NCBI RefSeq assembly: GCF_002900975.1
Contig: NZ_PJON01000006.1
Coordinates: 62,001-126,000, forward strand
Reading direction: 5' to 3'
DNA from: Tabrizicola aquatica
Lineage (GTDB): Bacteria > Pseudomonadota > Alphaproteobacteria > Rhodobacterales > Rhodobacteraceae
DNA length: 64,000 nucleotides
In this document: piece by piece, positions 54,480-63,031 of the stretch
Numbering within the stretch: the first letter of the stretch is position 1
Layout of the letters: each line of letters begins with the position of its first letter
Made by a program: the position numbers and the translations under genes
The notes under the pieces: model-generated
What the model saw: the letters and a program-made list of their open reading frames with translations, nothing else
Database searches by the model: none
Told to the model about the DNA's origin: nothing

Positions 54480-54847
54480 CGCTGCAAGACAAGCCCGCAC
54501 GCAAATCGGGGCTGGCGCATTTCTTCGCGGCGGCGGGCTATTCGGCGGCGGGGTTGCGCCGGCTGGCGCGGGAAAGCGCGTTCCGGCAGGAAGTGGCGCT
54601 GATCGTTGGGTTGCTGGTGCTGTTTGTGGGCCTTGGCGCCTCGCTGCCCGAGGTGCTGGGGCTGCTGGGCCTGGGGCTGCTGCTGATCGCGGTCGAGGCG
54701 TTGAATACGGCGATCGAGGTCGTGGTCGATCATCTGTCGCCCGGCTGGTCGGCCTTTGCCAAGGACGCCAAGGACCTGGGTTCGCTTGCGGTGGCCTGCA
54801 CGATCGGACTGGTCCTGATCTATGCGGCGGTTGTTTTGGTCTGGTAA
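54476..54847 (+). CDS. dgkA: diacylglycerol kinase
   Basis: The 123-residue product has three membrane helices and the DgkA core: RLARESAFRQEVALI with the conserved Arg-Glu region and LIAVEALNTAIEVVVDHLSPG with the catalytic Glu and Asn. It phosphorylates diacylglycerol to phosphatidic acid in the inner membrane. The ATGA overlap with the eptA stop suggests coupled synthesis, fitting recycling of the diacylglycerol released by the transferase. Confidence 0.94.
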   Translation: MTLQDKPARKSGLAHFFAAAGYSAAGLRRLARESAFRQEVALIVGLLVLFVGLGASLPEVLGLLGLGLLLIAVEALNTAIEVVVDHLSPGWSAFAKDAKDLGSLAVACTIGLVLIYAAVVLVW

Positions 54848-54948
54848 GGCGCCGGGCGCAGGTCGGCCATGCGCGAACGTGGGTTGGGGCGCCGGGCGAC
54901 AGGGACTAGGTTGCGGGTCGGGAGGAGCCGTAACGAAAGGTCCGTCCG

Positions 54949-55098
54949 ATGTCCGTCCATGCCCTGCCCCGTCTTGTCACCGCCGTCCCGGTGCTGGAAC
55001 CCTATTTCCAGGCCGCCCGCCCTGCCGCCGCACCGGCCCTGCGCCCATTGACTGCGCTGGAGCAGATGTACGCCTACTGGGGCTCGGACCGGGTTTGA
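54949..55098 (+). CDS. very small protein (49 residues), unknown function
   Basis: An open frame from ATG 54949 to TGA 55098 encodes 49 residues. It is Ala/Pro-rich in the middle (QAARPAAAPALRPL) and ends TALEQMYAYWGSDRV, a compact amphipathic helix. An AAAGG lies 8 bases upstream. The third codon positions are GC-rich, like neighbouring genes. It sits between dgkA and a REP-like repeat. Translation is plausible but not proven. Confidence 0.5.
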   Translation: MSVHALPRLVTAVPVLEPYFQAARPAAAPALRPLTALEQMYAYWGSDRV

Positions 55099-55110
55099 TC
55101 CGGGTCGGGG

Positions 55111-55138
55111 GTAAGGTGGGCGATATCGCCCACCCTAC
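55111..55138. repeat. REP-like palindrome, copy 3
   Basis: A perfect-centre near-palindrome beginning GTAAGGTGGGCGAT and ending ATCGCCCACCCTAC. It is 9 bases from the stop codon of the DMT transporter gene, joined by GCCCGCGCGTCA as in copy 1. Confidence 0.9.
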
Positions 55139-55147
55139 GCCCGCGCG

Positions 55148-56008
55148 TCACAGCCCCTGCAGCCCCAGCGCCGCGATCCCCGAGAACACCGTCGCCACCC
55201 CCAGCCACTGCAGCGGCCGCACCCTCTCGCGCAGTACCCAGGCCGCCAGGACGACCGTCAGGACGCCGAACAGCGACGCCGCGACCGAGGCATATTCCGC
55301 CCGCGGCAGTTGTCCAGCCGCCGTGACCAGCCCCAGGGCAAGCGCGTCGAATGCCCCCATGAGGGCCAGAAGCCAGCCCTGACCCTGCTTCGGTGCCAGG
55401 CGGGCCCGCTGTGCCAGGGCCAGCATCAGGACGGCTGCGAACGCGGTCAGGCGGCCGATGAGCATGGCCGGCAGTTCGGCTCCTTGCCGCGTCGCTTCTT
55501 GTCCCAGGGCGAAGGTTGCGGCGAAACCCACGGCGCTCAGCGCGGCCCAGCCTAGCGCCACGGCGGGCGGGGCGGCATAGCCTTCGGGTCCGTCGCCCTG
55601 TGCCGCCCGCGCGACGATGGCGATCCCGGCGACGATGGCCGCCACCGCCAGCCAGTCGCCGAGTGAAACCGGCTGCCCCTGCGCGACCGCGATCCCCAGC
55701 GAGAGCATCGGATAGGCCCCGATCACCGGCGAGACCAGTCGGACCGGCGCCAGGCTGAACGCCCGGTAAAGCGCGCCGCCAGCGATCGCATAGGCAAGAC
55801 CATAGACCAGCGCCACGCCGATGGCGGGGCCGGTCATGGCCGACCAGTCACCCAGCATCAATGCCACGGGCGTCAGCACCATGCAGCCCGCCCCGAATAC
55901 CATCGCAATGATCGGCAGCAGCGTCGCGCCTTGCGTCAGTTTCCGTGCCAGAAGATCATGCAGCGCCCAGATCAGCGCCGCCGTCAGTCCAAAGCCCAAA
56001 GCCAGCAT
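55148..56008 (-). CDS. EamA/DMT-family transporter
   Basis: The 286-residue product has 10 predicted spans in two EamA repeats (first: LALGFGLTAALIWALHDLLARKL; second ending VLAAWVLRERVRPLQWLGVATVFSGI). Such proteins export or exchange small metabolites. ATG 56008 is chosen because AAAGG lies 7 bases upstream; a GTG at 56023 is an alternative. It diverges from the DUF1989-GcvT gene. Confidence 0.88.
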   Translation of the reverse strand: MLALGFGLTAALIWALHDLLARKLTQGATLLPIIAMVFGAGCMVLTPVALMLGDWSAMTGPAIGVALVYGLAYAIAGGALYRAFSLAPVRLVSPVIGAYPMLSLGIAVAQGQPVSLGDWLAVAAIVAGIAIVARAAQGDGPEGYAAPPAVALGWAALSAVGFAATFALGQEATRQGAELPAMLIGRLTAFAAVLMLALAQRARLAPKQGQGWLLALMGAFDALALGLVTAAGQLPRAEYASVAASLFGVLTVVLAAWVLRERVRPLQWLGVATVFSGIAALGLQGL

Positions 56009-56128
56009 TTTGTTGCCTTTCACCGATCCCGCGCTTGTGCGAGTCTGAAGCTGGCGCTATTCTTCGGAATGAACAAGTTTTAACCTCATTAAACAGGCCG
56101 GCTGGGTCCGGTCCGCTCCGGGGGCCTC

Positions 56129-58498
56129 ATGCTTGACTTGACCTATCCCGCCGTCAATCCCGGTCCGCCGCGTCCCAGTCGGATTCTGCTGCCGCAGGGC
56201 TTTTCGCGCCACCACGGCCAGGAGCGTCATGTCGTGCCGGGCGGCGGTGCGGTGCTGCTGCAACTGATGGTCGGCGACCGCCTGACCCTGGTGAACGACG
56301 AGGGTGGCCAGCTGGTGGAACTGGTGGCGGCCACGAAGGACGGGCGCATCGATGCGGCGATCCTGGGGCAGGCGTCGAACGCGACAGCCGAGGGGCTGAA
56401 GGCGATGCTGGCGTCGGGCGATGAAAGCCTGGCGCGGTTGCGCAAGGGGCTGGCCGCGCGGAAGATCGATCTGGCCGCGTCAGGCGCGCTGCGGCTGTTC
56501 GGCGGGGATACCCCGGCCGGCACGCGGGCCGAGCTTGTGGCGCAGGACGACGGCTGGCTGGTCATCGCGGCGCCCGGCCTGCCGATGGCGCCCGAGGCGC
56601 AGGATACCGCCACCCCGGTCACGCTGCTGGTCAGCCGCGCCAAGCCGCGTCTGGTGGGGAATTACGATCTGCCCGATCCGCTGGCCGATCCGATCCTGGA
56701 CTTGCGGGTCAAGTCGGCGACGGCGGAAAGCTATTTCGTCAAGGCCGGGGATTACATCCAGGTTCTGGACGTCGATGGCCGGCAATGCACCGACTTCCAG
56801 TGCTTTGATGCGCGCAAGCTGGACAAGGGCATCCAGCACGCGCTGGACGTGACCACCAGCCGGACGCTGATGGGCCATGCCTACTCGATGCCCGGTCTGC
56901 ATTCGAAATACTATGATCAGGACTGGGTGCCGCTGGTTGAGGTGGTGCAGGACACCGTCGGGCGGCATGACGCCTTTGCGATGGCCTGCGCGTCGAAATA
57001 CTATGACGACATCGGCTATCCGGGGCATGTGAACTGCTCGGACAACTTCAACACCGCGCTGGCAAAGCATGGGATCGACCCCCGGCCGGGCTGGATGGCG
57101 GTGAACCTGTTCTTCAATACCAACATCGACGCGCATGGCGTGCTGATCAGCGACGAGCCGTGGAGCCGGCCGGGCGACTATGTGCTGTTCCGGGCGCTGA
57201 CCGACATCGTCTGCGTGAACTCGGCCTGCCCGGATGACACTTCGCCCGCCAATGGCTGGTACCTGTCGGACATCCACGTTCGCACCTATTCCGGGGCCGA
57301 GACCTTCTCGCGCTCCATCGCCTATCGCCCCACGCCCGCTTCGGAGCCGAAGATGACCAAGGAAACCGCCTTCCACGACCGGATCAGCCAGAAGACCCGG
57401 AACGTGGTGGAGTACAAAGGCTATTGGCTGCCGCAGGCCTATTCGTCCAACGGCGCGCTGGAGGAATACTGGGCCTGCCGCCAGGCGGCGGTGGTGCTGG
57501 ACCTGTCGCCGCTGCGCAAGTTCGAAGTGACCGGCCCGGATGCCGAGGCGCTGATGAACTGGGTGCTGACCCGGGACATGAAGAAGCTGAGCCAGGGCCA
57601 GGTGGTCTATTCCGCGATGTGCTACGACCACGGCGGCATGATCGACGACGGCACGGCGTTCCGCCTGGGCCGCGACAATTTCCGCTGGATCGGTGGCGAT
57701 GATTACGGTGGGGTCTGGATCCGGGAGCAGGCCGAGAAGCTGGGGCTTAAGGCGATGGTGCGGTCCTCGACCGACCAGCTGCATAACCTGGCGGTGCAGG
57801 GTCCGAACAGCCGCGAGATCATCAAGCGGATGATCTGGACCGCGCCGCACCAGCCGACGATCGAGGAGCTGGGCTGGTTCCGCTTCACGGTGGGCCGCTT
57901 GGGCGGGCCGTCGGGCGCTCCGGTCGTGGTGTCGCGGACGGGCTATACCGGGGAGTTGGGCTTCGAGATCTTCTGCCACCCCAAGGACGGAAGCGCCGTA
58001 TACGACGCGGTCTGGGCAAATGGTGAGGACCTGGGTCTGCGGCCGATGGGATTGCAGGCCTTGGACATGGTGCGGATCGAGGCGGGGCTGATCTTTGCTG
58101 GCTATGATTTCAGCGACCAGACCGATCCGTTCGAGGCCGGGATCGGGTTTACCGTGCCGCTCAAGTCCAAGACCGACGACTTTGTGGGCCGCGAGGCGTT
58201 GATCCGGCGGAAAGAGCATCCGTCGCGCAAGTTCGTCGGGCTGGAGATCGACAGCAACGTCGATGTGGGCCACGGCGATTGCCTGCATGTCGGCCGGGCG
58301 CAGGTGGGGGAGGTGACGTCCTCCATGCGCTCGCCGCTTCTGGGCAAGAACATCGCGCTGGCGCGGGTCGATGTGGCCCATGCCGAGGTCGGGACGGCGC
58401 TGGAGGTGGGCAAGCTGGACGGCCAGCAGAAGCGGCTGCCGGCGGTGATCGTGCCTCTGTCGCATTACGACCCGAAAAAGACGCGGCCGCAAAGCTGA
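56129..58498 (+). CDS. DUF1989-GcvT aminomethyltransferase fusion protein
   Basis: The 789-residue product joins two families. An N-terminal part (about residues 20-160) resembles a degenerate DUF1989 half, then a full DUF1989 (urea carboxylase-associated) domain at about 195-400 with YIQVLDVDGRQCTDFQCFDARK and Cys-rich NCSDNFNTAL, IVCVNSACPDDTSPANG. The C-terminal half (about 410-789) is GcvT-like: VVEYKGYWLPQAY, LDLSPLRKFEVTGPDAEALMNWVLTRD, SRTGYTGELGFEIF. GcvT proteins bind tetrahydrofolate and move one-carbon units. The fused substrate is unknown, likely an N-methyl compound. It faces the DMT transporter across about 120 bases. Confidence 0.88.
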   Translation: MLDLTYPAVNPGPPRPSRILLPQGFSRHHGQERHVVPGGGAVLLQLMVGDRLTLVNDEGGQLVELVAATKDGRIDAAILGQASNATAEGLKAMLASGDESLARLRKGLAARKIDLAASGALRLFGGDTPAGTRAELVAQDDGWLVIAAPGLPMAPEAQDTATPVTLLVSRAKPRLVGNYDLPDPLADPILDLRVKSATAESYFVKAGDYIQVLDVDGRQCTDFQCFDARKLDKGIQHALDVTTSRTLMGHAYSMPGLHSKYYDQDWVPLVEVVQDTVGRHDAFAMACASKYYDDIGYPGHVNCSDNFNTALAKHGIDPRPGWMAVNLFFNTNIDAHGVLISDEPWSRPGDYVLFRALTDIVCVNSACPDDTSPANGWYLSDIHVRTYSGAETFSRSIAYRPTPASEPKMTKETAFHDRISQKTRNVVEYKGYWLPQAYSSNGALEEYWACRQAAVVLDLSPLRKFEVTGPDAEALMNWVLTRDMKKLSQGQVVYSAMCYDHGGMIDDGTAFRLGRDNFRWIGGDDYGGVWIREQAEKLGLKAMVRSSTDQLHNLAVQGPNSREIIKRMIWTAPHQPTIEELGWFRFTVGRLGGPSGAPVVVSRTGYTGELGFEIFCHPKDGSAVYDAVWANGEDLGLRPMGLQALDMVRIEAGLIFAGYDFSDQTDPFEAGIGFTVPLKSKTDDFVGREALIRRKEHPSRKFVGLEIDSNVDVGHGDCLHVGRAQVGEVTSSMRSPLLGKNIALARVDVAHAEVGTALEVGKLDGQQKRLPAVIVPLSHYDPKKTRPQS

Positions 58499-58568
58499 CG
58501 GGGCGCAGGGCCTTTGACGGTTCCGGCCCGATCTCTGCAAGGAAGTCGGGACCGGAAAGGAGGATGCG

Positions 58569-58952
58569 ATGGAACCGATGATCGACCGTATCGGGGGCGA
58601 AGAGAAGGTCCACCACCTGGTGAACCACTTCTACGACCTGATCGAGACCCTGCCCCAGGGCCGTGCGATCATGGAGATGCACCTGAAGGGACACGGGCTG
58701 TCCCATGTGCGCCCCGAGCAGTTCGACTTCCTGTGCGGCTTCTTCGGCGGGCGGCGGTACTATCACGAAAAGCACGGCCACATGAACCTGCGCGAGATCC
58801 ACGCCCATGTGGAGATCCGCCGCCAGGATGCCGAGGACTGGCTGGCGGTGATGGAGCGGGCGATGGTCGAAACCGGGGTGCCCCAGACCGAGCGGGCGGG
58901 AATCATGGCCACCTTCCGCCGCGCGGCGCTGATGCTGGTGAACGTCGCCTAA
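58569..58952 (+). CDS. group II truncated hemoglobin
   Basis: The 127-residue product has the 2-on-2 globin pattern: RIGGEEKVHHLVNHFYDLI with Tyr B10, LSHVRPEQFDFLCGFFGG, the proximal His in LREIHAHVEI and Trp G8 in EDWLAVMERAM. It binds oxygen or nitric oxide in the cytoplasm. An AAAGGAGG site lies 5 bases before the ATG. Its stop overlaps the tail of the minus-strand glycosyltransferase gene. Confidence 0.92.
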   Translation: MEPMIDRIGGEEKVHHLVNHFYDLIETLPQGRAIMEMHLKGHGLSHVRPEQFDFLCGFFGGRRYYHEKHGHMNLREIHAHVEIRRQDAEDWLAVMERAMVETGVPQTERAGIMATFRRAALMLVNVA

Positions 58953-59851
58953 GGCCGCCCCGCCAGCAGGTCCGCCACCTTGGCCCGCAGGCCGAGATTG
59001 GTGGTAATGAGCAGGCCGTTGGCCTCCAACAGGGCTGCCTTTTCAGGCGTTGTGATCATGGTGTGCCGGTAGAAATCGGCGATGACCGCGTCGCTTGCGC
59101 CTTTCAGATGGCTGCGCAGGTGGTTCTCGGCGTCGTAGTGATAGGCCCCGCCGGTCAACCGGTGAGGCAAAAGACGGCGCCACTCGACCGGGTCATGCGC
59201 GTGGAAATGCAGGACGCGCAAACTGGGATGGAACGGTCGGACAAGGGGGGTGCGGCCGGTAAAGACCTCATGCAGGCCCAACCTGACGCCGGGCACGCCG
59301 ATACGGCAGAAGCTTTTCCCGATGGTATGGCCAAGGTTGCCCTTGGCCACCACGTCGGCCACCGGGCCGAAGATGGCAGCATGTAGCGCGGGATGGGCCG
59401 GGCCCAGCGGGCCGCGGAACTGCCGCGCGGTGAAGATGTCGTCGGGCAGATCGGGGTCGTGCATGGCCTCGAAGGCGTCCATCAACACGTTGGGCACGTC
59501 GGATGGAACCTCGGCCAGAAGCTCGGCAATCGGGCGGGGGGCATACAGAAATTCGTCCGAGTCGATATGCGCCAGCCAATCCAGCTTGCACTTGCGTTGC
59601 GCATGGATCGCGTTGGTGATCTGCCGGTTGTGCAGCTTCTCGTGCCGCCCGCCGCGGATCGCCCAATACCAGCCGGTGCAGCGCCGGGCCGTGACGTTCC
59701 GCAGACGCGACACACGGGCATGGGCAGGATCGGCGGGATCGTCGAAATAGATCCAGACATGCGCTGCACCCAGGGCGAGATGATGGGCGATGAAGGCCAG
59801 CACCTGCTCTTCCGGAGCCTTCACGGTTGCCACCACTCCCCATTTTACCAC
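58949..59851 (-). CDS. GT2-like glycosyltransferase, tandem copy 1
   Basis: The 300-residue product starts VVKWGVVATVKAPEEQVLAFIAHHLALGAAHVWIYFDDPAD and has LDWLAHIDSDEFLY, the DxD-type metal motif, VLMDAFEAMHDPDLPDDIFTARQFRG, and VLHFHAHDPVEW. This is the Glyco_transf_2_4-like branch. GTG 59851 is used because no ATG fits and the frame upstream belongs to another gene; it overlaps copy 2 by 7 bases. It probably decorates a cell-surface glycan. Confidence 0.8.
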   Translation of the reverse strand: MVKWGVVATVKAPEEQVLAFIAHHLALGAAHVWIYFDDPADPAHARVSRLRNVTARRCTGWYWAIRGGRHEKLHNRQITNAIHAQRKCKLDWLAHIDSDEFLYAPRPIAELLAEVPSDVPNVLMDAFEAMHDPDLPDDIFTARQFRGPLGPAHPALHAAIFGPVADVVAKGNLGHTIGKSFCRIGVPGVRLGLHEVFTGRTPLVRPFHPSLRVLHFHAHDPVEWRRLLPHRLTGGAYHYDAENHLRSHLKGASDAVIADFYRHTMITTPEKAALLEANGLLITTNLGLRAKVADLLAGRP

Positions 59852-60744
59852 GGGCTGCCCTCCATCATTGCCTGAACCTTCTGCCGCAACTGCAGATCCG
59901 CCACCACCACCCGGCCCAGCGCCTGCAACTCGCGCGCGACGTCCATCGGCAGGATCTGCGTCCGAAGGTAGAAGGCGTCCACCTCCTCGGGCGTCGCCCC
60001 GGCCAGGAATTGCTGCAGGGGCGGGCGGAACTGATAGGCTCCGCGCGTCAGCCGGAAGGGCAGCGCCGACAGCCAGGCCGCCCGGTCCTGGGCGTGAAAG
60101 TGCAGCAGGCGCGCCTCGCGGCACCAGTCGGGGGCGGGGATGCGCTTGCCCCCCAGCATCACGCTGTGCAGACGGGGCGCAAGCCCCTGGATGCCGGTGC
60201 GGAACAGGACCTTGCCGACGGAATGGCTAAGGATGCCGTCCCGGATCACCTTCTTGTAACGGCCGAGGGCCGGGGTCCGATAGCGCCAGACGTCATGGGT
60301 CAATGCCCCACGAAACTCGCGCGCGGTGAAGATGTCGTCGGACAGCATCGGATCGTGCATCGCCTCGAACGGCTCCAGCTTGACCACCAGGCGGTCTTTG
60401 GGCTGGTCGGCAAGCATCTCGCCCAGCGGGCGGTCGGCCTGGATGAACTCGTCCACGTCGATGTGGCCCATCCAGGCGGTCCGGGCACGGGTGTAGGCGT
60501 GGCGGGCGTTGCGGCCCTGACGGTTCTGGTGCTGGTCGGGGCGGGGGCGTTTGCCCCAATAGGCCGCGTCGCACAGGGTGGCCGTGATCTGCGGATGGCC
60601 CTGCAATGCGGCATGGGTGGGGTCGTCGGGGTTGTCGAAGTAGATCCACAGATGCGCCGCGCCGATGGACAGGTGATGGGCGGCCCAGGCCAGCACCTTT
60701 TCCTTCGGTGCCTTCACAGTGGCCACAAGCCCCCAGTCGACCAT
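59845..60744 (-). CDS. GT2-like glycosyltransferase, tandem copy 2
   Basis: The 299-residue product is a paralog of copy 1: VDWGLVATVKAPKEKVLAWAAHHLSIGAAHLWIYFDNPDD, AWMGHIDVDEFIQ, FEAMHDPMLSDDIFTAREFRG and RLLHFHAQDRAAW. The DxD motif is present. The start overlaps the stop of the lytic transglycosylase gene as ATGA at 60744. The two glycosyltransferases and the lytic enzyme are thus in one run on the minus strand. Confidence 0.82.
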   Translation of the reverse strand: MVDWGLVATVKAPKEKVLAWAAHHLSIGAAHLWIYFDNPDDPTHAALQGHPQITATLCDAAYWGKRPRPDQHQNRQGRNARHAYTRARTAWMGHIDVDEFIQADRPLGEMLADQPKDRLVVKLEPFEAMHDPMLSDDIFTAREFRGALTHDVWRYRTPALGRYKKVIRDGILSHSVGKVLFRTGIQGLAPRLHSVMLGGKRIPAPDWCREARLLHFHAQDRAAWLSALPFRLTRGAYQFRPPLQQFLAGATPEEVDAFYLRTQILPMDVARELQALGRVVVADLQLRQKVQAMMEGSPW

Positions 60745-61901
60745 CACAGCGCGTCCAGCAGGTCCCGCGTCGGCCAGCCGTCGGCGGGCAGGCCAAGGCG
60801 CAGCTGTTCCTTCTGCACGGCCGCCCGGGTGCCGGCCCCCAGGATACCGTCGATCTTGCCAACGTCATGTCCCAGCGCCGCGAGCCGTTCCTGCAACGCC
60901 ACCATCTGGTCGGGGTCCAGCGCCGGGTCGGGGTCGCCAGCGGCATAGGGCGCGGCACCTGCGATCCGGGTGCCGAAATAGGCGGCGGTGGTGACGTAGA
61001 CGAAGCTTTTGTTCCACTCGAACAAAACGCGGTAGTTCGGATAGGCCAGGAAAGCCGGTCCCTTGCGCCCCTGCGGCAGCAGGATCGAGGCTGAAAGGCC
61101 CGGCGCCAGCGGCCCGTTGCGCGGCTGGACGCCAAGGGCGGCCCAAGCCTCGGTCGGGCGTTCGGTGTCGAGGCCGGTCAGTGCCCAGTCGAAGCTTTCC
61201 GGCAGGGTAACCTCGGCCAGCCAGGGCTCACCCGCGCGCCAGCCGTGGTGTTGCAGCATCCGGGCGCCCGACAGGATTGCGTCCGACGGTGAGGTTTTCA
61301 GCAGGATCAGCCCGTCGCCGTCGCCGTCCACCCCACGCTCCAGAATGTCCTTGGGCAGCATCTGGACCATCCCGATCTCACCGGCCCAGGCGCCGGTGGT
61401 GTCCAGATCGAACTCGTCCAGCGCGTGAAGCTGCGCTGCGGCCAGGACCTGCGGCTGGAACAACTCGGGCCGGCGGCAGTCATGGGCCAGGGTGAGCAGG
61501 GCGTTGCGGGTGTTGTAATCGCCCTGGACCTGACCGAAATCGGTCTCGAAGGCCCAAAAGGCCAGAAGGATACCGCGCGACACGCCATACTCGGCCTGGG
61601 CGCGGGAGAAGATCGCGTCCAGCTCTTGCGACTTGGCTTTTGCGGTGGCCAGCCGCTGTTTCGAGATCAGCGATTGCGAGAAGTCGAGGAAGGTCTTGCG
61701 AAAGACGCCTTGGCTGCGGTCGGCCTTCAGTACCTTGTCGTCGATGCGGGCGCCGGAAAAGAACTCGGCCGCCTTGTCGGCGGGCACACCGACGGCGACG
61801 GCCTCGGCCTGCATGGCTGCAACGAAGGTCCCGAAGTCACCGCCGCAGGGTGCGGCAGCGGCGGGGGTGGCGGCAAGAAGGGCAAGCAGGGCTAAGCGCA
61901 T
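60744..61901 (-). CDS. MltB-family lytic murein transglycosylase
   Basis: Cleaves peptidoglycan glycan strands, leaving anhydro-MurNAc. The 385-residue product has a signal peptide (MRLALLALLAATPAAA), the SLT-like domain with LLAFWAFETDFGQ carrying the catalytic Glu, a WAGEIGMVQMLP stretch and a C-terminal peptidoglycan-binding domain (LQERLAALGHDVGKIDGILGAGTRAAVQ). There is no lipobox, so it is likely soluble or weakly attached in the periplasm. It begins the minus-strand run with the two glycosyltransferase genes. Confidence 0.93.
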   Translation of the reverse strand: MRLALLALLAATPAAAAPCGGDFGTFVAAMQAEAVAVGVPADKAAEFFSGARIDDKVLKADRSQGVFRKTFLDFSQSLISKQRLATAKAKSQELDAIFSRAQAEYGVSRGILLAFWAFETDFGQVQGDYNTRNALLTLAHDCRRPELFQPQVLAAAQLHALDEFDLDTTGAWAGEIGMVQMLPKDILERGVDGDGDGLILLKTSPSDAILSGARMLQHHGWRAGEPWLAEVTLPESFDWALTGLDTERPTEAWAALGVQPRNGPLAPGLSASILLPQGRKGPAFLAYPNYRVLFEWNKSFVYVTTAAYFGTRIAGAAPYAAGDPDPALDPDQMVALQERLAALGHDVGKIDGILGAGTRAAVQKEQLRLGLPADGWPTRDLLDAL

Positions 61902-61918
61902 GACGGCTCCTTTGCCGG

Positions 61919-62818
61919 CTAGAAAAGCGCGATCACGACGGCAAAGGCAAGCAACACCGCCCAGACCCGCCACAGCGCGTCGGCGGCGGCGTCAATGTCG
62001 TCGGCCCCGGGGTCGCGGCGCCCCTCGGGCCAGACCCAGGGATAGTCCTTGCGCATGCCGTTATAGCTGCGCGGGCCGGAGAGGGCGACGTTCAGCACCG
62101 GGGCCAGGGCGGATTCGGGCCAGCCGGCATTCGGGCTGCGGTGCTTTGGAGCGTCGCGCAGGATCGGGGCGGGATCGACCCAACCATGCGTCAGCGCGAT
62201 CAGAAGCGCGGTCAGCCGGGCCGGGATCAGGTTCAGCACGTCGTCCAGCCGGGCCGAGGCCCAGCCGAAATCGCGATACTTGGGCGTGAGGTGGCCGATC
62301 ATGCTGTCAGCGGTATTGACCAGCTTGTAGGCAAAGATGCCCGGCAGCCCCAGGACGAGATACCAGAAGATCGGGGCGACGACGCCGTCCGACAGGTTCT
62401 CGGCCGCGCTTTCGATGGCGGCACGGGCCACGTCCGGTCCGGTCATCTGCGCGGTGTCGCGGCCGACAATCATCGCCACGGCGCGCCGGCCCTGGTCCAG
62501 CGACTGGCGCAGGCCCTGGGCCACGGCGCGGACATGCTCGACCAGGCTTTTCTGCGCGATCAGGATGGCCAGGGTCAGGACTTCCAGCGCGCCATGGTCG
62601 GGGATCAGGTGGATCAGCCAGCCGATGGCCAGCCCCGTGACCACCAGGCCCGCAGCCACGGCCACGCCCTTGGCCTTGCGTCCCGCGCCCTGGTTGAAAC
62701 GCTGGTCGCACCAGCCGACCAGCCGGCCCATCAGGACCGCAGGATGCGGAACGCGGTCCCAGAGTTGTTTCGGCTCGCCGAAGGCCGCGTCCAGAAGCAT
62801 GGAGAGGATCAGAATCAT
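61919..62818 (-). CDS. cbiB: adenosylcobinamide-phosphate synthase
   Basis: Adds aminopropanol (or its phosphate) to adenosylcobyric acid in cobalamin synthesis. The 299-residue membrane protein has the CbiB signatures: LLDAAFGEPKQLWDRVPHPAVLMGRLVGW, AIESAAENLSDGVVAPIFWYLVLGLPG, and a C-terminal HRSPNAGWPESALAPVLNVALSGPRSYNG. ATG 62818 is chosen. No cobalamin riboswitch is visible upstream. Also called cobD in alphaproteobacteria. Confidence 0.95.
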   Translation of the reverse strand: MILILSMLLDAAFGEPKQLWDRVPHPAVLMGRLVGWCDQRFNQGAGRKAKGVAVAAGLVVTGLAIGWLIHLIPDHGALEVLTLAILIAQKSLVEHVRAVAQGLRQSLDQGRRAVAMIVGRDTAQMTGPDVARAAIESAAENLSDGVVAPIFWYLVLGLPGIFAYKLVNTADSMIGHLTPKYRDFGWASARLDDVLNLIPARLTALLIALTHGWVDPAPILRDAPKHRSPNAGWPESALAPVLNVALSGPRSYNGMRKDYPWVWPEGRRDPGADDIDAAADALWRVWAVLLAFAVVIALF

Positions 62819-63031
62819 GCCTTGGCTATTCCTGCGGCCGGGATGATTCGCAAGCGGGGACATGGGTTTGAGCGGTGGTTTCCGGCTTGGACCGCGACGA
62901 TCAACCCATGCGTGTGTGAATCTGCGGCTTTCAGGACATGCTGCGTTTACAATTCGCCAATAGGCTTATGACAGCTTGATTTTTGCCGGTCTGGCCACAG
63001 ACTTATCCACATAGTGCGTGCGAGGGCTGCC
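62819..63031. other. intergenic region between cbiB and PilZ-like gene
   Basis: These 213 bases separate divergent genes. One perfect DnaA box, TTATCCACA, lies at 63003-63011. A cluster or AT-rich unwinding element typical of an origin is absent. I see no gene, riboswitch or strong hairpin. Confidence 0.5.

Noticed and set aside
50532-54500. A very long open frame of about 1320 codons on the minus strand opposite the MATE, Usp and phosphoethanolamine transferase genes
   Set aside because: It is antisense to well-recognised genes, is rich in Arg, His, Gln and Gly without a fold, and is a product of high GC third positions. Similar antisense frames opposite ccoN, the carboxypeptidase and the caspases were rejected for the same reason.
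56077-56094. GTTTTAACCTCATTAAAC as a CtrA-type site upstream of the DUF1989-GcvT gene
   Set aside because: The spacing between the TTAA half-sites is 5 rather than 7 bases, and no cell-cycle context is present. It may just be part of an AT-rich promoter.
63003-63011. Perfect DnaA box TTATCCACA suggesting a replication origin
   Set aside because: It is single, with no cluster of boxes, no AT-rich unwinding region and no origin-linked genes nearby. One chance match is expected in a window of this size.
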